A DNA stretch of 64,000 bases from Oscillatoria princeps RMCB-10 (GTDB taxonomy: Bacteria > Cyanobacteriota > Cyanobacteriia > Cyanobacteriales > Oscillatoriaceae). Numbering within the stretch: the stretch's first letter is position 1; each line of letters opens with the position of its first letter. The stretch spans positions 62,001-126,000 of the forward strand of contig JAHHHT010000003.1 of the NCBI GenBank assembly GCA_019359235.1, read 5' to 3'. The notes under the pieces are model-generated. The model saw only the letters and a list, made by a program, of their open reading frames with translations. It was not told the DNA's origin and made no database searches. Both the position numbers and the translations under genes were made by a program. Shown piece by piece: positions 52,462 to 62,000 of the stretch.

Positions 52462-53690
52462 AAGATTCTCAACCGGCAGAACAAACAGCGTCCCAAACTA
52501 AAAGGATCGTTGAAACTTTTTCCACTCATCGAAAATCCCCTCAAGCTCCCCCTCCCCGTGCACGGGGAGGGGGTTGGGGGGTGGGGTTCTTCATCCCACG
52601 AATCTGCAACTCTTTGCGCAACCGGCTCGCACTGTGGGGGGCAGTTGCAGCGGCGGCTGCCGGTACAGTTACCATTGCTAACATCAGTCCGCCCTTACTG
52701 GCAACTGCAGCGCCGGCAACTAAGGTAGCAATGTCCGCAACTCGCGCCCTGAATGCTGCAGCTGGGGTGAACCCCCAACTGGTTCGCACCTTGGAAGGAC
52801 ATAAAGGAACAGTGGAAGTTCTTGCCTTCAGCCCAGATGGAAAAATCCTTGCCAGTGGGGGAGGCAGCCTCGATCCGAAAATTAGATTGTGGGATATGCA
52901 AACTGGGGACAATATCCGCACTCTCAAAGGACACAACACGAGAGTGCTGGCGCTGGCAATCGCTGCAGACGGTCAAACTCTTGCTAGTGGGAGCGACGAC
53001 TCTACGCTCAATTTCTGGAATCTCAAAACCGGCAAGCTGAACTACAAATTCATGGAGCCGGCCAGCAATATTATGTCACTGGCGATTAGCCCTAACGGTC
53101 AATCTCTCGTCAGTGGCGGTTTGGACGGACTGAAAGTGTGGGATGTCATTCAGCAGCGCCCCCTGACAACCCTCCTGCGTTACGAGAGTGTCTATTCCGT
53201 TGCCATCAGTCCCAACAATCGCCTGCTGGCGAGTGGCAGTAAAGACGCTACGGTGAAAGTTTGGAATCTGGCAACCGGCGAATTACTCGCCACTCTCAAA
53301 GGGCACACACAGCCGGTGAGCGCTCTCGCTTTCACTCCCGACAGCCAAACCCTAATAACAGCCAGTTATGACGCCAGCATCAAACTGTGGGACACACAGA
53401 CTGGACAGCTCGCCGGCTCACTCCTCGGACACCACAGTCAGGTGAATTCCCTGGCGATGCGTTCGGATGGGAAAATCTTGGCGAGTGCCGGTCAGGATGG
53501 CATTTGGATTTGGGATTTGAAAAGCCAGAAGCTGATTAACAAATTTCCCGGACATTCAAACTGGGTTCAATCCCTTGCTTTCAGTCCTGACGGACAGATA
53601 CTTGCCAGTGGGGGGTATGACAGCACGGTTAAGATTTGGCAAATTGGCGCTTCACCTGAAAAGCCGGCGTTGACCAACAACCCTCGTTAA
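52458..53690 (+). CDS. WD40 repeat protein with N-terminal membrane anchor
   Basis: 410 residues, start chosen at the ATGA overlap with merR. One hydrophobic segment (LALWGAVAAAAAGTVTIANI) precedes seven WD40 repeats (about 115-405), a full beta-propeller, probably outside the cytoplasmic membrane. Residues about 28-45 (SPQAPPPRARGGGWGVGFFIP) are encoded by a copy of the intergenic CCCTCCCCGTGCACGGGGAG repeat in frame. Partner unknown; coupling to merR suggests coexpression, not a proven shared role. Confidence 0.82.
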   Translation: MKDSQPAEQTASQTKRIVETFSTHRKSPQAPPPRARGGGWGVGFFIPRICNSLRNRLALWGAVAAAAAGTVTIANISPPLLATAAPATKVAMSATRALNAAAGVNPQLVRTLEGHKGTVEVLAFSPDGKILASGGGSLDPKIRLWDMQTGDNIRTLKGHNTRVLALAIAADGQTLASGSDDSTLNFWNLKTGKLNYKFMEPASNIMSLAISPNGQSLVSGGLDGLKVWDVIQQRPLTTLLRYESVYSVAISPNNRLLASGSKDATVKVWNLATGELLATLKGHTQPVSALAFTPDSQTLITASYDASIKLWDTQTGQLAGSLLGHHSQVNSLAMRSDGKILASAGQDGIWIWDLKSQKLINKFPGHSNWVQSLAFSPDGQILASGGYDSTVKIWQIGASPEKPALTNNPR

Positions 53691-53803
53691 CCCTCGTTCC
53701 CAGGCGGAGCCTGGGAACGCTCTGCAGTCGGCAGAGCCGACTTTCTTAAAGAAACCAGGTTTCTGGGGCTTTCTGGCAGGGGGTTTCTGGGAGAAGCCAT
53801 GTT

Positions 53804-55351
53804 ATGCTTAATGATGTCGGCATACAGAACACTATGGAATCTCTTGCCAATCCACTGAAAGTCATCCTTTCTATCCAAGAGCAGCTGGAAAAACTAGATG
53901 AAGAGCAGCGCCCGATTGCCAGTCAAATTCCCAGCGCTCCTCAGCGCATTCGCGGACTTGCCGGCACGGGCAAAACTATCTTACTGGCAAAACGGCTCGC
54001 CAAAATCCACGCCAGCCATCCAGAATGGAAAGTCGCTTTCGTTTTCTTCACCCAGTCACTCTATGACCAGATTTTAGATCGTATTTATAAAGAATACCTT
54101 AAGAAAACGGATGAGGAGCCAAACTGGGATATAATTCATGTTTTACACGCTTGGGGGTCAGTGGCTCGAAATGGCTTCTACAGAACTCTAGCGCTTGCGT
54201 GTGGGAAAAAGCCACTGAGTGTCGGGGATGTGGAAAGAGAGCTGCAGCACCAAAAACGGAACATTTCCCCTGGGGAGGCATTTGAATATGTCTGCAACCG
54301 GCTGGAAGAAGAAGTCCCCAATATACCCGTCCTCTACGATGCTATTTTAATTGATGAGGGGCAAGACTTGCCGGCCTCGTTTTACCGATTAGCGTGGAAA
54401 ACCCTATCTGAAGCGAAGCGGCTTTACTGGGCTTACGATGAGGCGCAAGGGATTGGCTCCTTAATGGTGCCGACAGCTACAGAGATATTTGGGCTGAAAC
54501 CTGATGGAACACTGGCGGTAGATTTAAGAGGTTCTGCCAAGAATCTCAACGTTTGCTACCGAACTCCGAAACTGCTGCTGATGGCTGCACATGCGGTGAA
54601 TATGGGACTGTTCCGCAAACAAGGGCCATTGCAGGGAGTGACTGAGAAAAAAGATTGGGCGAATTTGGGTTATGAAGTTGTGGAAGGCGACTTTACCGAT
54701 GCTAGCGTTAAAGCGGGAAAGCCGGTAAAAATCACGCGCCCCGATAAATTTAGCCCTCACCCCGCAGACCTAAAAGCTGATCTGCGCGAAGCTGCCGGTG
54801 AGTTGCTGATTCTTCAAACCTTCAGCGATGAGTCTGAGGAAATAGAGTGGGTTGCCGAGGAAGTTGCTAGCGATATAAAGCGCGGTTTACAACCAGATCA
54901 CATCTTGATTACGACGATAAAGGGCAAGGGAAAGCCCAATTATTTTGAACGACTTAAAGCAGCGCTCAGCAGTCGCGGAGTCAGCAGCTACATTGCCGGT
55001 GTGGATGGCAACCCTGATATTTTTCGGATTGAGGGGTGCGTGACAATATGCGGCATTCACAGTGCTAAAGGCAATGAAGCTTATAAAGTCTATGCTTGCA
55101 GATTCCACAACGTTACTCGCCCCCTTGTGAATCCAGAGAGCGATTCTCGTGAGCGCGATGAGGCAGAACTGCGCAAGCGAAATGAGGCATTTGTTGCCCT
55201 GACTCGCAGCCGGATTTGGTGTGCGGTAACAGGACTGGAAGACCCTATTTTTGATGAGCTGCGAACAGCTAACGCGCAGTACCCTAATTTGATTTTCCCT
55301 GCTTTTAATCAGAAATCACTTAAAAGAGTTACCAGTGAAGGACAGGGTTAA
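53804..55351 (+). CDS. Superfamily I (UvrD-like) helicase without nuclease domain
   Basis: 515 residues from ATG 53804 (53834, MESLANPL, is an alternative). Walker A in RIRGLAGTGKTILLAKRLA, Walker B in DAILIDEGQDLPASFYRLAW, WAYDEAQGIGSL, a Tyr-Arg in VCYRTPKLLLMAAHAVNMGL, late ICGIHSAKGNEAYKVYACRF and FVALTRSRIWCAV correspond to SF1 motifs I, II, III, IV and V/VI. It parallels the helicase half of the convergent gene at 55685-57874 nearly motif by motif, so the two are paralogues; this one lacks the N-terminal NERD region. Likely DNA/RNA repair or defence; exact role unknown. Confidence 0.8.
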   Translation: MLNDVGIQNTMESLANPLKVILSIQEQLEKLDEEQRPIASQIPSAPQRIRGLAGTGKTILLAKRLAKIHASHPEWKVAFVFFTQSLYDQILDRIYKEYLKKTDEEPNWDIIHVLHAWGSVARNGFYRTLALACGKKPLSVGDVERELQHQKRNISPGEAFEYVCNRLEEEVPNIPVLYDAILIDEGQDLPASFYRLAWKTLSEAKRLYWAYDEAQGIGSLMVPTATEIFGLKPDGTLAVDLRGSAKNLNVCYRTPKLLLMAAHAVNMGLFRKQGPLQGVTEKKDWANLGYEVVEGDFTDASVKAGKPVKITRPDKFSPHPADLKADLREAAGELLILQTFSDESEEIEWVAEEVASDIKRGLQPDHILITTIKGKGKPNYFERLKAALSSRGVSSYIAGVDGNPDIFRIEGCVTICGIHSAKGNEAYKVYACRFHNVTRPLVNPESDSRERDEAELRKRNEAFVALTRSRIWCAVTGLEDPIFDELRTANAQYPNLIFPAFNQKSLKRVTSEGQG

Positions 55352-55442
55352 ATTGAGCGGAGAAACCGGGTAACTTCGGCGAAACCCGGTTTCTGACAGT
55401 CAGAAAAACGAGAGAAAAACTAACCCAAGTTGCTACTTAACT

Positions 55443-55677
55443 CAAGTTGCTACCTACAAGTTTAAGCATCCAGATCCCCCCAAACGGGGCGGGCACGGGG
55501 GCACCGCCCCTACAAAGGGGGGCTTTGAGGATGTCCCCCCCCTTTTTAAGGGGGGGCTAGGGGGGGATCTCGCCCGACTCACTTCTAAGTAGCAACTTGA
55601 GTTACTTAGCAGTGAGTCAGGATCGATCCGCCCCGTTTGGGGGGATCTGAATGCTTGGACTTGTAGGTCCCAACTTG
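55443..55677. repeat. 235-bp element with 50-bp inverted termini
   Basis: Left arm 55443-55492 and right arm 55628-55677 are inverted copies identical at 45 of 50 positions (start CAAGTTG, core ACCTACAAG, GATCCCCCCAAACGG). The interior has a C-tract/G-tract hairpin and a second hairpin GACTCACT...AGTGAGTC. It fills the gap between the convergent helicase genes. Confidence 0.85.
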
Positions 55678-55684
55678 AATAAAA

Positions 55685-57874
55685 CTAAATCCCTTCTCCC
55701 TCACCGATATCTCGCTTCGGCGGGCGCTTGTAGGTAAAGGTGAACGTGTCCCCACTCCCTATAACTTTCCGCATTTCCTCATACATGGGATAGCTGCCAA
55801 TGCCACTGAGCGTCGCCCATCCACGCGCTCTCGTTAAAGCCACAAACAGCTGGTTGCGGAGATTCACATTATCCTCATTTCGAGCGACATGATCGAACCC
55901 AACCACATAAACCATATCAGCCTCATGCCCTTTTGCCCGGTGGATGCGAGATACTGTCACGCCGCCATCGTGCCAGAATTTATCCGGGTCATTGTTTGGC
56001 CATTCAGGCAGCGGGTCGTTCAACTGCAAAGCCGTCGGAATATAAACATCAATGCCCTGTTCTATCAAGAACCCAGCCACCTGAGTTTCTAATTCGATAG
56101 CATCGGAAATAGAGCCTAAAACGACGACCAAAATATCGCGGCTGGGCTTGAACCCGTCATCCTGGAGGTTGTGGGTGATGTTCTCAGCCAGAGCTGTCAT
56201 TTCTTCCTGACGGGAATTGTAGGTTTTGAACTGCAATACCTCTTTGCCCCAAAGCTGGGGAATCGGATTCGGTGAGTTTTCTGCCGGACGCTGCAGGGTA
56301 ATTTGCCGGCCAGAAATAAACTTGCCATTTCCCACGACTTCGTAGCCGATTTCTTTCCAAGCTTTTTGATTGGTGATGCCGGCGAGCATACCGTCTGGGC
56401 GCAGCAATCCCATGCCGATTGCGTGAGCGGCGGTGAGAATCGGACCCGGAGTGCGGTAGCACCGGCGCATCACTTCCGACCTTTTTATCCCGCCAGGGTA
56501 CTGCGGTTGCTTGCTCAAGAGATTGCTCAACTTCTCGCCGAATACCTCCTTCGCCTTTGGCACTGCCAGGCTATCTAAACTTTGCGCTTCGTCGTAAGCC
56601 CAAATCAAGCGCCGCTCCTCTGGATTTTGCGGTTCAACCGGTCGCAAAGCCTGATAAGCCAGCCAGTAAATCGCTTGCTTGTCTTGATATTTTAGGTTAT
56701 CTTCCGCTACTAAATCTTGCCCTTCATCAATTAAAATGGCATCAAAGAGAGGTTCAATTTTTATTTCTTCCAAAAGGCGCTTGCAGAGGTCTGCCAGTCC
56801 CCGGTTAGGCAGTCTTTCCGATGTGTCTCGAACCGTTCGCCGGCGGATGCCGTGAAATTCGCAAATCGTCCCGTAGAAACCGGGTTGCTCATTAGCGCCC
56901 CAAGCGTGAAGAACTCGCAACTTCTGGTTAGTTTTTGGATCGTACTGAACGTCACCGCCGCTAAACCGGCGCACCCACCTGTCCACCAATCCGGTTATCA
57001 AATCGTAGAGAGTGCGAGTGAAAAAAACTAGAGCAATATCCCAGTCGGGGTGTTTCAGGTGCATGTGAGCGGCTTTCTGGCACAGCAGCACAGTTTTTCC
57101 CGAACCGGCAATGCCGCGAATCCGCTGAGGTCCCGGAGGGATTTCTTTCCCGATATGCTCTTGGTGAAAATCTAACTCAGACAGCTGTTTCTCCAAACTC
57201 GCCATGACGCCAGAGCGGCTTTTGCTGTTGGTAGAATCAGCGTTTCTCGGGGGTTTCTTCAGCACCGGCGCTCCCCCTATCACAGAACCCAGCACCCCCC
57301 ACTGCTCGTCATTCAGGGTTTCTCCCGCAACGGCGGGAGCGGCTTTTTGAATGCGCTCCAGCAAGCCGGCTTTTCCCAGTTGCTCTTGGAAAATAACCGG
57401 CGGACAGTTGGGCAATTTATCAAAGCCTTTTTGCTTCCACTGTTCCTCTGTAATTAGAGGTAGCGCCACCAGCGAGCGCCCGGTAACTTTGCGCCAGATT
57501 GCCGGTTCGCGGTCGCAGTAGGCCAGCAAAGCCAAAAGCTGGTTTTTCCCGTGTTGGGCGGGGTTTTCCGCGTGTTTTTCAGCGTTCTTAAATTTCCACT
57601 GTTCGCCGTTTAATTCCGCAATTTGGTCAATCGTGACACCGCTGACCTCAATGACAATCGCGCCCAGCTCTTTATCGGCAATGAGGATGTCAGGTTCCTT
57701 GCTAATCTCTCCCGCCTTCGCAAAAATGGGATAGCGCCAGTACCCGACACAGTTCCTGTCCGCAAAGGCGCTGCGGACAGCATCCCAAACTTTCTGAGCC
57801 GCACCGTTCGCAGTTGACCCCACCGGCTCCGTGGTGATAAATTTGCGACCCTGATCTTCAATTCCTAAAGCCAT
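55685..57874 (-). CDS. NERD-like nuclease domain fused to superfamily I helicase
   Basis: 729 residues. The first 200 hold a nuclease-related region: an acidic PDILIADKELGAIVIEVSGV resembles the NERD/PD-(D/E)XK core, though the expected E-x-K reads EVS. The helicase part follows: RIRGIAGSGKTVLLCQKAA (Walker A), DAILIDEGQDL (Walker B), WAYDEAQSLDSLAVP, CYRTPGPILTAAHAIGMGL, VSRIHRAKGHEADMVYVVGFDH and LFVALTRARGWATL. The two parts are joined by a linker at 200-235. NERD-helicase fusions process nucleic acids and some belong to defence loci. The paralogue without NERD converges from the other side. Confidence 0.82.
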   Translation of the reverse strand: MALGIEDQGRKFITTEPVGSTANGAAQKVWDAVRSAFADRNCVGYWRYPIFAKAGEISKEPDILIADKELGAIVIEVSGVTIDQIAELNGEQWKFKNAEKHAENPAQHGKNQLLALLAYCDREPAIWRKVTGRSLVALPLITEEQWKQKGFDKLPNCPPVIFQEQLGKAGLLERIQKAAPAVAGETLNDEQWGVLGSVIGGAPVLKKPPRNADSTNSKSRSGVMASLEKQLSELDFHQEHIGKEIPPGPQRIRGIAGSGKTVLLCQKAAHMHLKHPDWDIALVFFTRTLYDLITGLVDRWVRRFSGGDVQYDPKTNQKLRVLHAWGANEQPGFYGTICEFHGIRRRTVRDTSERLPNRGLADLCKRLLEEIKIEPLFDAILIDEGQDLVAEDNLKYQDKQAIYWLAYQALRPVEPQNPEERRLIWAYDEAQSLDSLAVPKAKEVFGEKLSNLLSKQPQYPGGIKRSEVMRRCYRTPGPILTAAHAIGMGLLRPDGMLAGITNQKAWKEIGYEVVGNGKFISGRQITLQRPAENSPNPIPQLWGKEVLQFKTYNSRQEEMTALAENITHNLQDDGFKPSRDILVVVLGSISDAIELETQVAGFLIEQGIDVYIPTALQLNDPLPEWPNNDPDKFWHDGGVTVSRIHRAKGHEADMVYVVGFDHVARNEDNVNLRNQLFVALTRARGWATLSGIGSYPMYEEMRKVIGSGDTFTFTYKRPPKRDIGEGEGI

Positions 57875-59006
57875 TTTTCTGAATTGAATAATTTTTCACC
57901 ACTATAGTCTCTGGTGGCGTTGGTTGGGGGGGATTTTAACAATGTTTAAATAATCTGCGCGGTTTGACTGCCGGTGCCGGCACCCCTGGGGGGTTTCACC
58001 TTCCGGGGCTTCTGTTGCAACGCCGGTTGGCGGGCAGCGCATCAAAAGGATCGAGGCGTCGCACTGAGGCGTCGGATGAACCCCACCCCCCAACCCCCTC
58101 CCCGCTTGCGGGGAGGGGGACTAAGAGGGGGTTTCGATCAAGGAAAAAAATTTCAATCATCCTTCTACTGTGCAACGCCAGGATCGAAGTGCAGGGGCAA
58201 TCCCCCCGCAGTTGCCTCGTTGCAGCCACCGCCGGTGGCCCGGAAAGCAGTTGGGCTAAATGGGACAGGCGAGACGCCTGTCCTACGAGGTATATCCGTA
58301 GGGACTGCGTAGCGCCGGCGCTCATTTTTGTGCTTCTTCCGGCTATTTTATCTCATATATAGCAGTAGACAGTCAGTTTAGGACACAGGGACACTCGCGC
58401 CTGTCCCAATGTCCTTGAGGGCAGGGGTTCCGGCCTTGTAGAACGCACCCGTCGCGTCTCTACTGTCCATTGCTATATCGAGCCGGTGGGGCGGGCCGCA
58501 ACCATAAGAGTGAGAGGCGCTCCGCCCCCGCCCTCCGGCACTCTCGCACAGTCCTGTGAGAAACACAGAAAAATTTTTCCGCACACCCCTTGACAGCGCC
58601 GCTCAGCTTCGATAAGATAGCACCATCGCCTACTTCACGCAAGTGAGATACGGGCGACCCCACCCCCCAACCCCCTCCCCGCATGCGGGGAAGGTGGGGG
58701 AAAGAGAGGATGTCAAACCGGCATTGCCAGCACCGGCGCTGCTAGCAGATTTCAGCCGAGTGAGGTACAGATATTAGATCCCCCCCTAGCCGGGGCGGAA
58801 GGGCCCGCCCCTACAAAAGGGGGGGGACATTCTCAAAGCCCCCCTTTTTAAGGGGGGTTTGGGGGGATCTAACTGTACTCCACTCAAGTGAAAAGTGCTA
58901 AAGATTCGCCCCTGCGGAACTGAGAGCCGGTGGATCTGGAACCAGCGCTCGCCGGTGAGCCCTACCGCCGCGCCACCGCACTGTACAAATCACCCACACT
59001 AATCTT
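57875..59006. other. 1.1-kb repeat-filled spacer
   Basis: No gene. Holds two copies of the CCCTCCCCGC...GCGGGGAGGGGG repeat (about 58085-58125 and 58660-58705), a GGACAGGCGAGACGCCTGTCC palindrome (58263-58283), and the MITE-like element at 58745-58898. Divergent promoters for the two flanking genes must lie here but were not resolved. Confidence 0.6.
58745..58898. mobile_element. TA-flanked MITE-like element, relative of 41390-41526
   Basis: Begins GCAGATTTCAGCCGAGTG and ends CACTCAAGTGAAAAGTGC, imperfect inverted termini, with TA on both sides (58743-58744 and 58899-58900), as for Tc1/mariner/IS630-type insertion. It carries a nested CCGGGGCGGAAGGGCCCGCC insertion absent from the other copy. 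Confidence 0.7.
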
Positions 59007-62000
59007 ATGCCAGCCAGTAACTTACCCCCCAACACAGACCCGATTCTTTACAGCAACAAGAACTTGAGCCTGGATGAAGGCAATACTGCCACAATTGCTA
59101 ACAGCGTGCTAAAAACAGAAGATGCTGATGGCGATGCGATTACCTATACGCTGACGACTTTGCCGGCGCACGGCACCCTCAAGCTCAACGGTACTGCCCT
59201 CAAATTGACCGGCAACAAGACTTTCACTCAAGCTGACATTGACAGTAACCGGCTCATCTACACCCACGATGGCACCAAAACCAGCGGCGACAGCTTTAGC
59301 TTCACCGCCACTGATGGCAAGGGGGGCAACATTAGCCCCACCACCTTTAAGATTACCGTCAATCCATACAACCACGCACCCAGCGATATTAAGCTCAGCA
59401 AAACCAGCATCGCCGAAAACAGCCCCACCGGCACGGTTATTGCCGACCTGTCCGCTCTTGACCTCAACAAAGCAGACACCCACACGTACAAACTCTACGA
59501 TCCTGTTGGCGGGCGCTTCACGATTGACGGCAACAAGCTAAAAGTTGCCAATGGCAGCCTGTTCGACTTTGAGACAAAAAGCACTTACGAGATATTCCTG
59601 CAAGCCACGGATAGCGGGAGTCCCAAAAAAAGCAGTTCCTGGAAACCCTTTACAATTAACCTCACCAATGTTAATGAAGCGCCAATAGTAGCCAATGCCA
59701 TCTCTAACCAAACCACAACTGCCGGCTCTGCCTTTAGCTACCAGGTGGCATCCAGCACTTTTACTGATGTGGATGCCGGTGACAGCCTCACCTATTCGGC
59801 AACTCTGGCGAACGGTTCTCCTCTCCCCAGCTGGTTGAGCTTTAACCCCGCAACCCGCACCTTCACCGGCACACCCACCAAGAGCAACGCCGGCAATCTC
59901 AGCCTCCAAGTCCGCGCCACCGACAAAGCCGGTGCTAGCGCCAGCACTCCGCTTAACCTGACCGTCAACCCCGGAGTAAATAACGCGCCCACTGACATTA
60001 CTCTCAGCAAGAACAGCATCGCCGAAAACAGCCCCACCGGCACGGTTATTGGCAACCTGTCCGCTCTTGACCCCGACTCAAACGACAGCCACACTTACAC
60101 TCTGCTCAATAACGCCGGCGGGCGCTTCAGTATTGACGGGAACAAGCTAAAAGTTGCCAATGGCAGCTTGTTTAACTTTGAAAGTGCCACCAGCCATACT
60201 ATTCGGGTGAGAACCACCGATATTGGCGGCAAGACTTTTGAAAAAGACTTGACACTTGGCGTCACGAATGTTAATGAAGCGCCAACTGTTACCAGCGCCA
60301 TTCCGACGCAAACCACGGGTTTTGGTCAAGCCTTCAGCTACCAGTTGCCTGCCAACACTTTCACTGATGTGGATGCCGGTGACAAGCTCACCTATTCGGC
60401 AACTCTGGCGAATGGTTCTCCTCTGCCCAGCTGGTTGAGCTTTAACCCCGCAACCCGCACCTTCTCCGGCACACCGGCAATTGCCAATGCCGGCAATCTC
60501 AGCCTGAAAGTTTCCGCCACCGACAAAGCCGGTGCTAGCGCCAGCACTCCCTTTAACCTGGGAGTCATAAATCAGGCACCGGTGCTGAATATTCCCCTCT
60601 TTTTGCAGGGCGTTCAGTGGACAAATAATCCTCAGTTAAAGCAGAGCGGTAACAAGTTTACTTTTGCTCCCAACACCTTCACTGACTCCGATCCAGGTGA
60701 CAGCCTGACATACACGGCTAATTGGGTTCATGGGTTCAATTGGAATTGGCAAAATGTTAGTGGGTGGACAAACTCACCTGTTTTGCTCTCTGCGGCTCAA
60801 AAAACCCCCCTGCCCAACACAATCCAGTTCGACTCCGCAACCCGCAGTTTCACTATCTCTCCGGCGCTGCAAGGTGATATCTGGATTGAGGTAAAAGCAA
60901 TAGACAAAGCTGGTGCCACTGCAAGCGACTTATTTCATATCTGGAACTGGGGCAGTGGCGTAGGGATTGACAACTACATCTCTGGGGGCACCGCCTTCTT
61001 CGACGCCAACAAGAATGGGGTGCAGGATGCCGGTGAACCTTTCGCCACTACCACTGAAAACGGCGAATTTGATATCGATATCAACCTCGATACCTTCGAC
61101 ACCAATCAGAATGGCTCCCTCGACCCAGAAGAAGGCCGGATTGTAGTCACCGGCGGCACAGATGTAGCCACCGGCTTGCCCCTAGCAACCCCTATCACAG
61201 CCCTGCCCGATTCCTTTGTCGTCACCATGTTAACCAGCGTGGTGGCAGAATTAGTTGACCGGGGCTTAACCCCAGATGAAGCGCAGACAAAGCTAAAATC
61301 CGCACTCTCACTGCCGGCTGATATTGACCTCCCTACCCTAGATCCCGTCGCCGCCACGAATAGCAATGAAGCGGGTGGCGCTCAAGTCTTCTCGGCAATG
61401 ATTAAAGCCCAAAACACCGTCACCCAGATTGTCAGTTTACTAGACGGCGCATCCTCAGCTTCTGTGAGTCAGCTGACTAAAGCCGCAGTCGGAGCAATTG
61501 CCACTCAAATTCAGACAGATCAGCCCCTGGATTTAACCGGCGCAGCCACCTTAGACAAACTGATTCGGGAGGCGGCAACTAAAGCGCAACAGATTGACCC
61601 CAATCTCAACCTGCAGGCGGTGCTGAGCGCTGCCACCCAAGCCGCCCAAATCATGGCGGAAAGCAATCAAAGCATCGACAAAGCCGCAGCCAACAATACT
61701 GGCAGCAATATTACCAAAGAAGTTGCCCGCGCACAAGTCATCACCCTCGGTGAAATCACCAAAGACCTGCAAGAAGTCACAGCGGGAACGAAGACAATTG
61801 AGCAAGCGGTTGCGGAAAATACCGGCGCAGCTTTAGACAGCCAAATTCTCGCCGCAAAACCGGCTGCCGGACAAACCTTGACCGGCACTGCAGACAGTGA
61901 TACACTCTATGGCAGCGCCCGCAACGACAGCATCGATGGCGGTGCCGGCAGCGACACCATCATCGGCCTTTTTGACAGCGACACAATCACCGGCGGGCGC

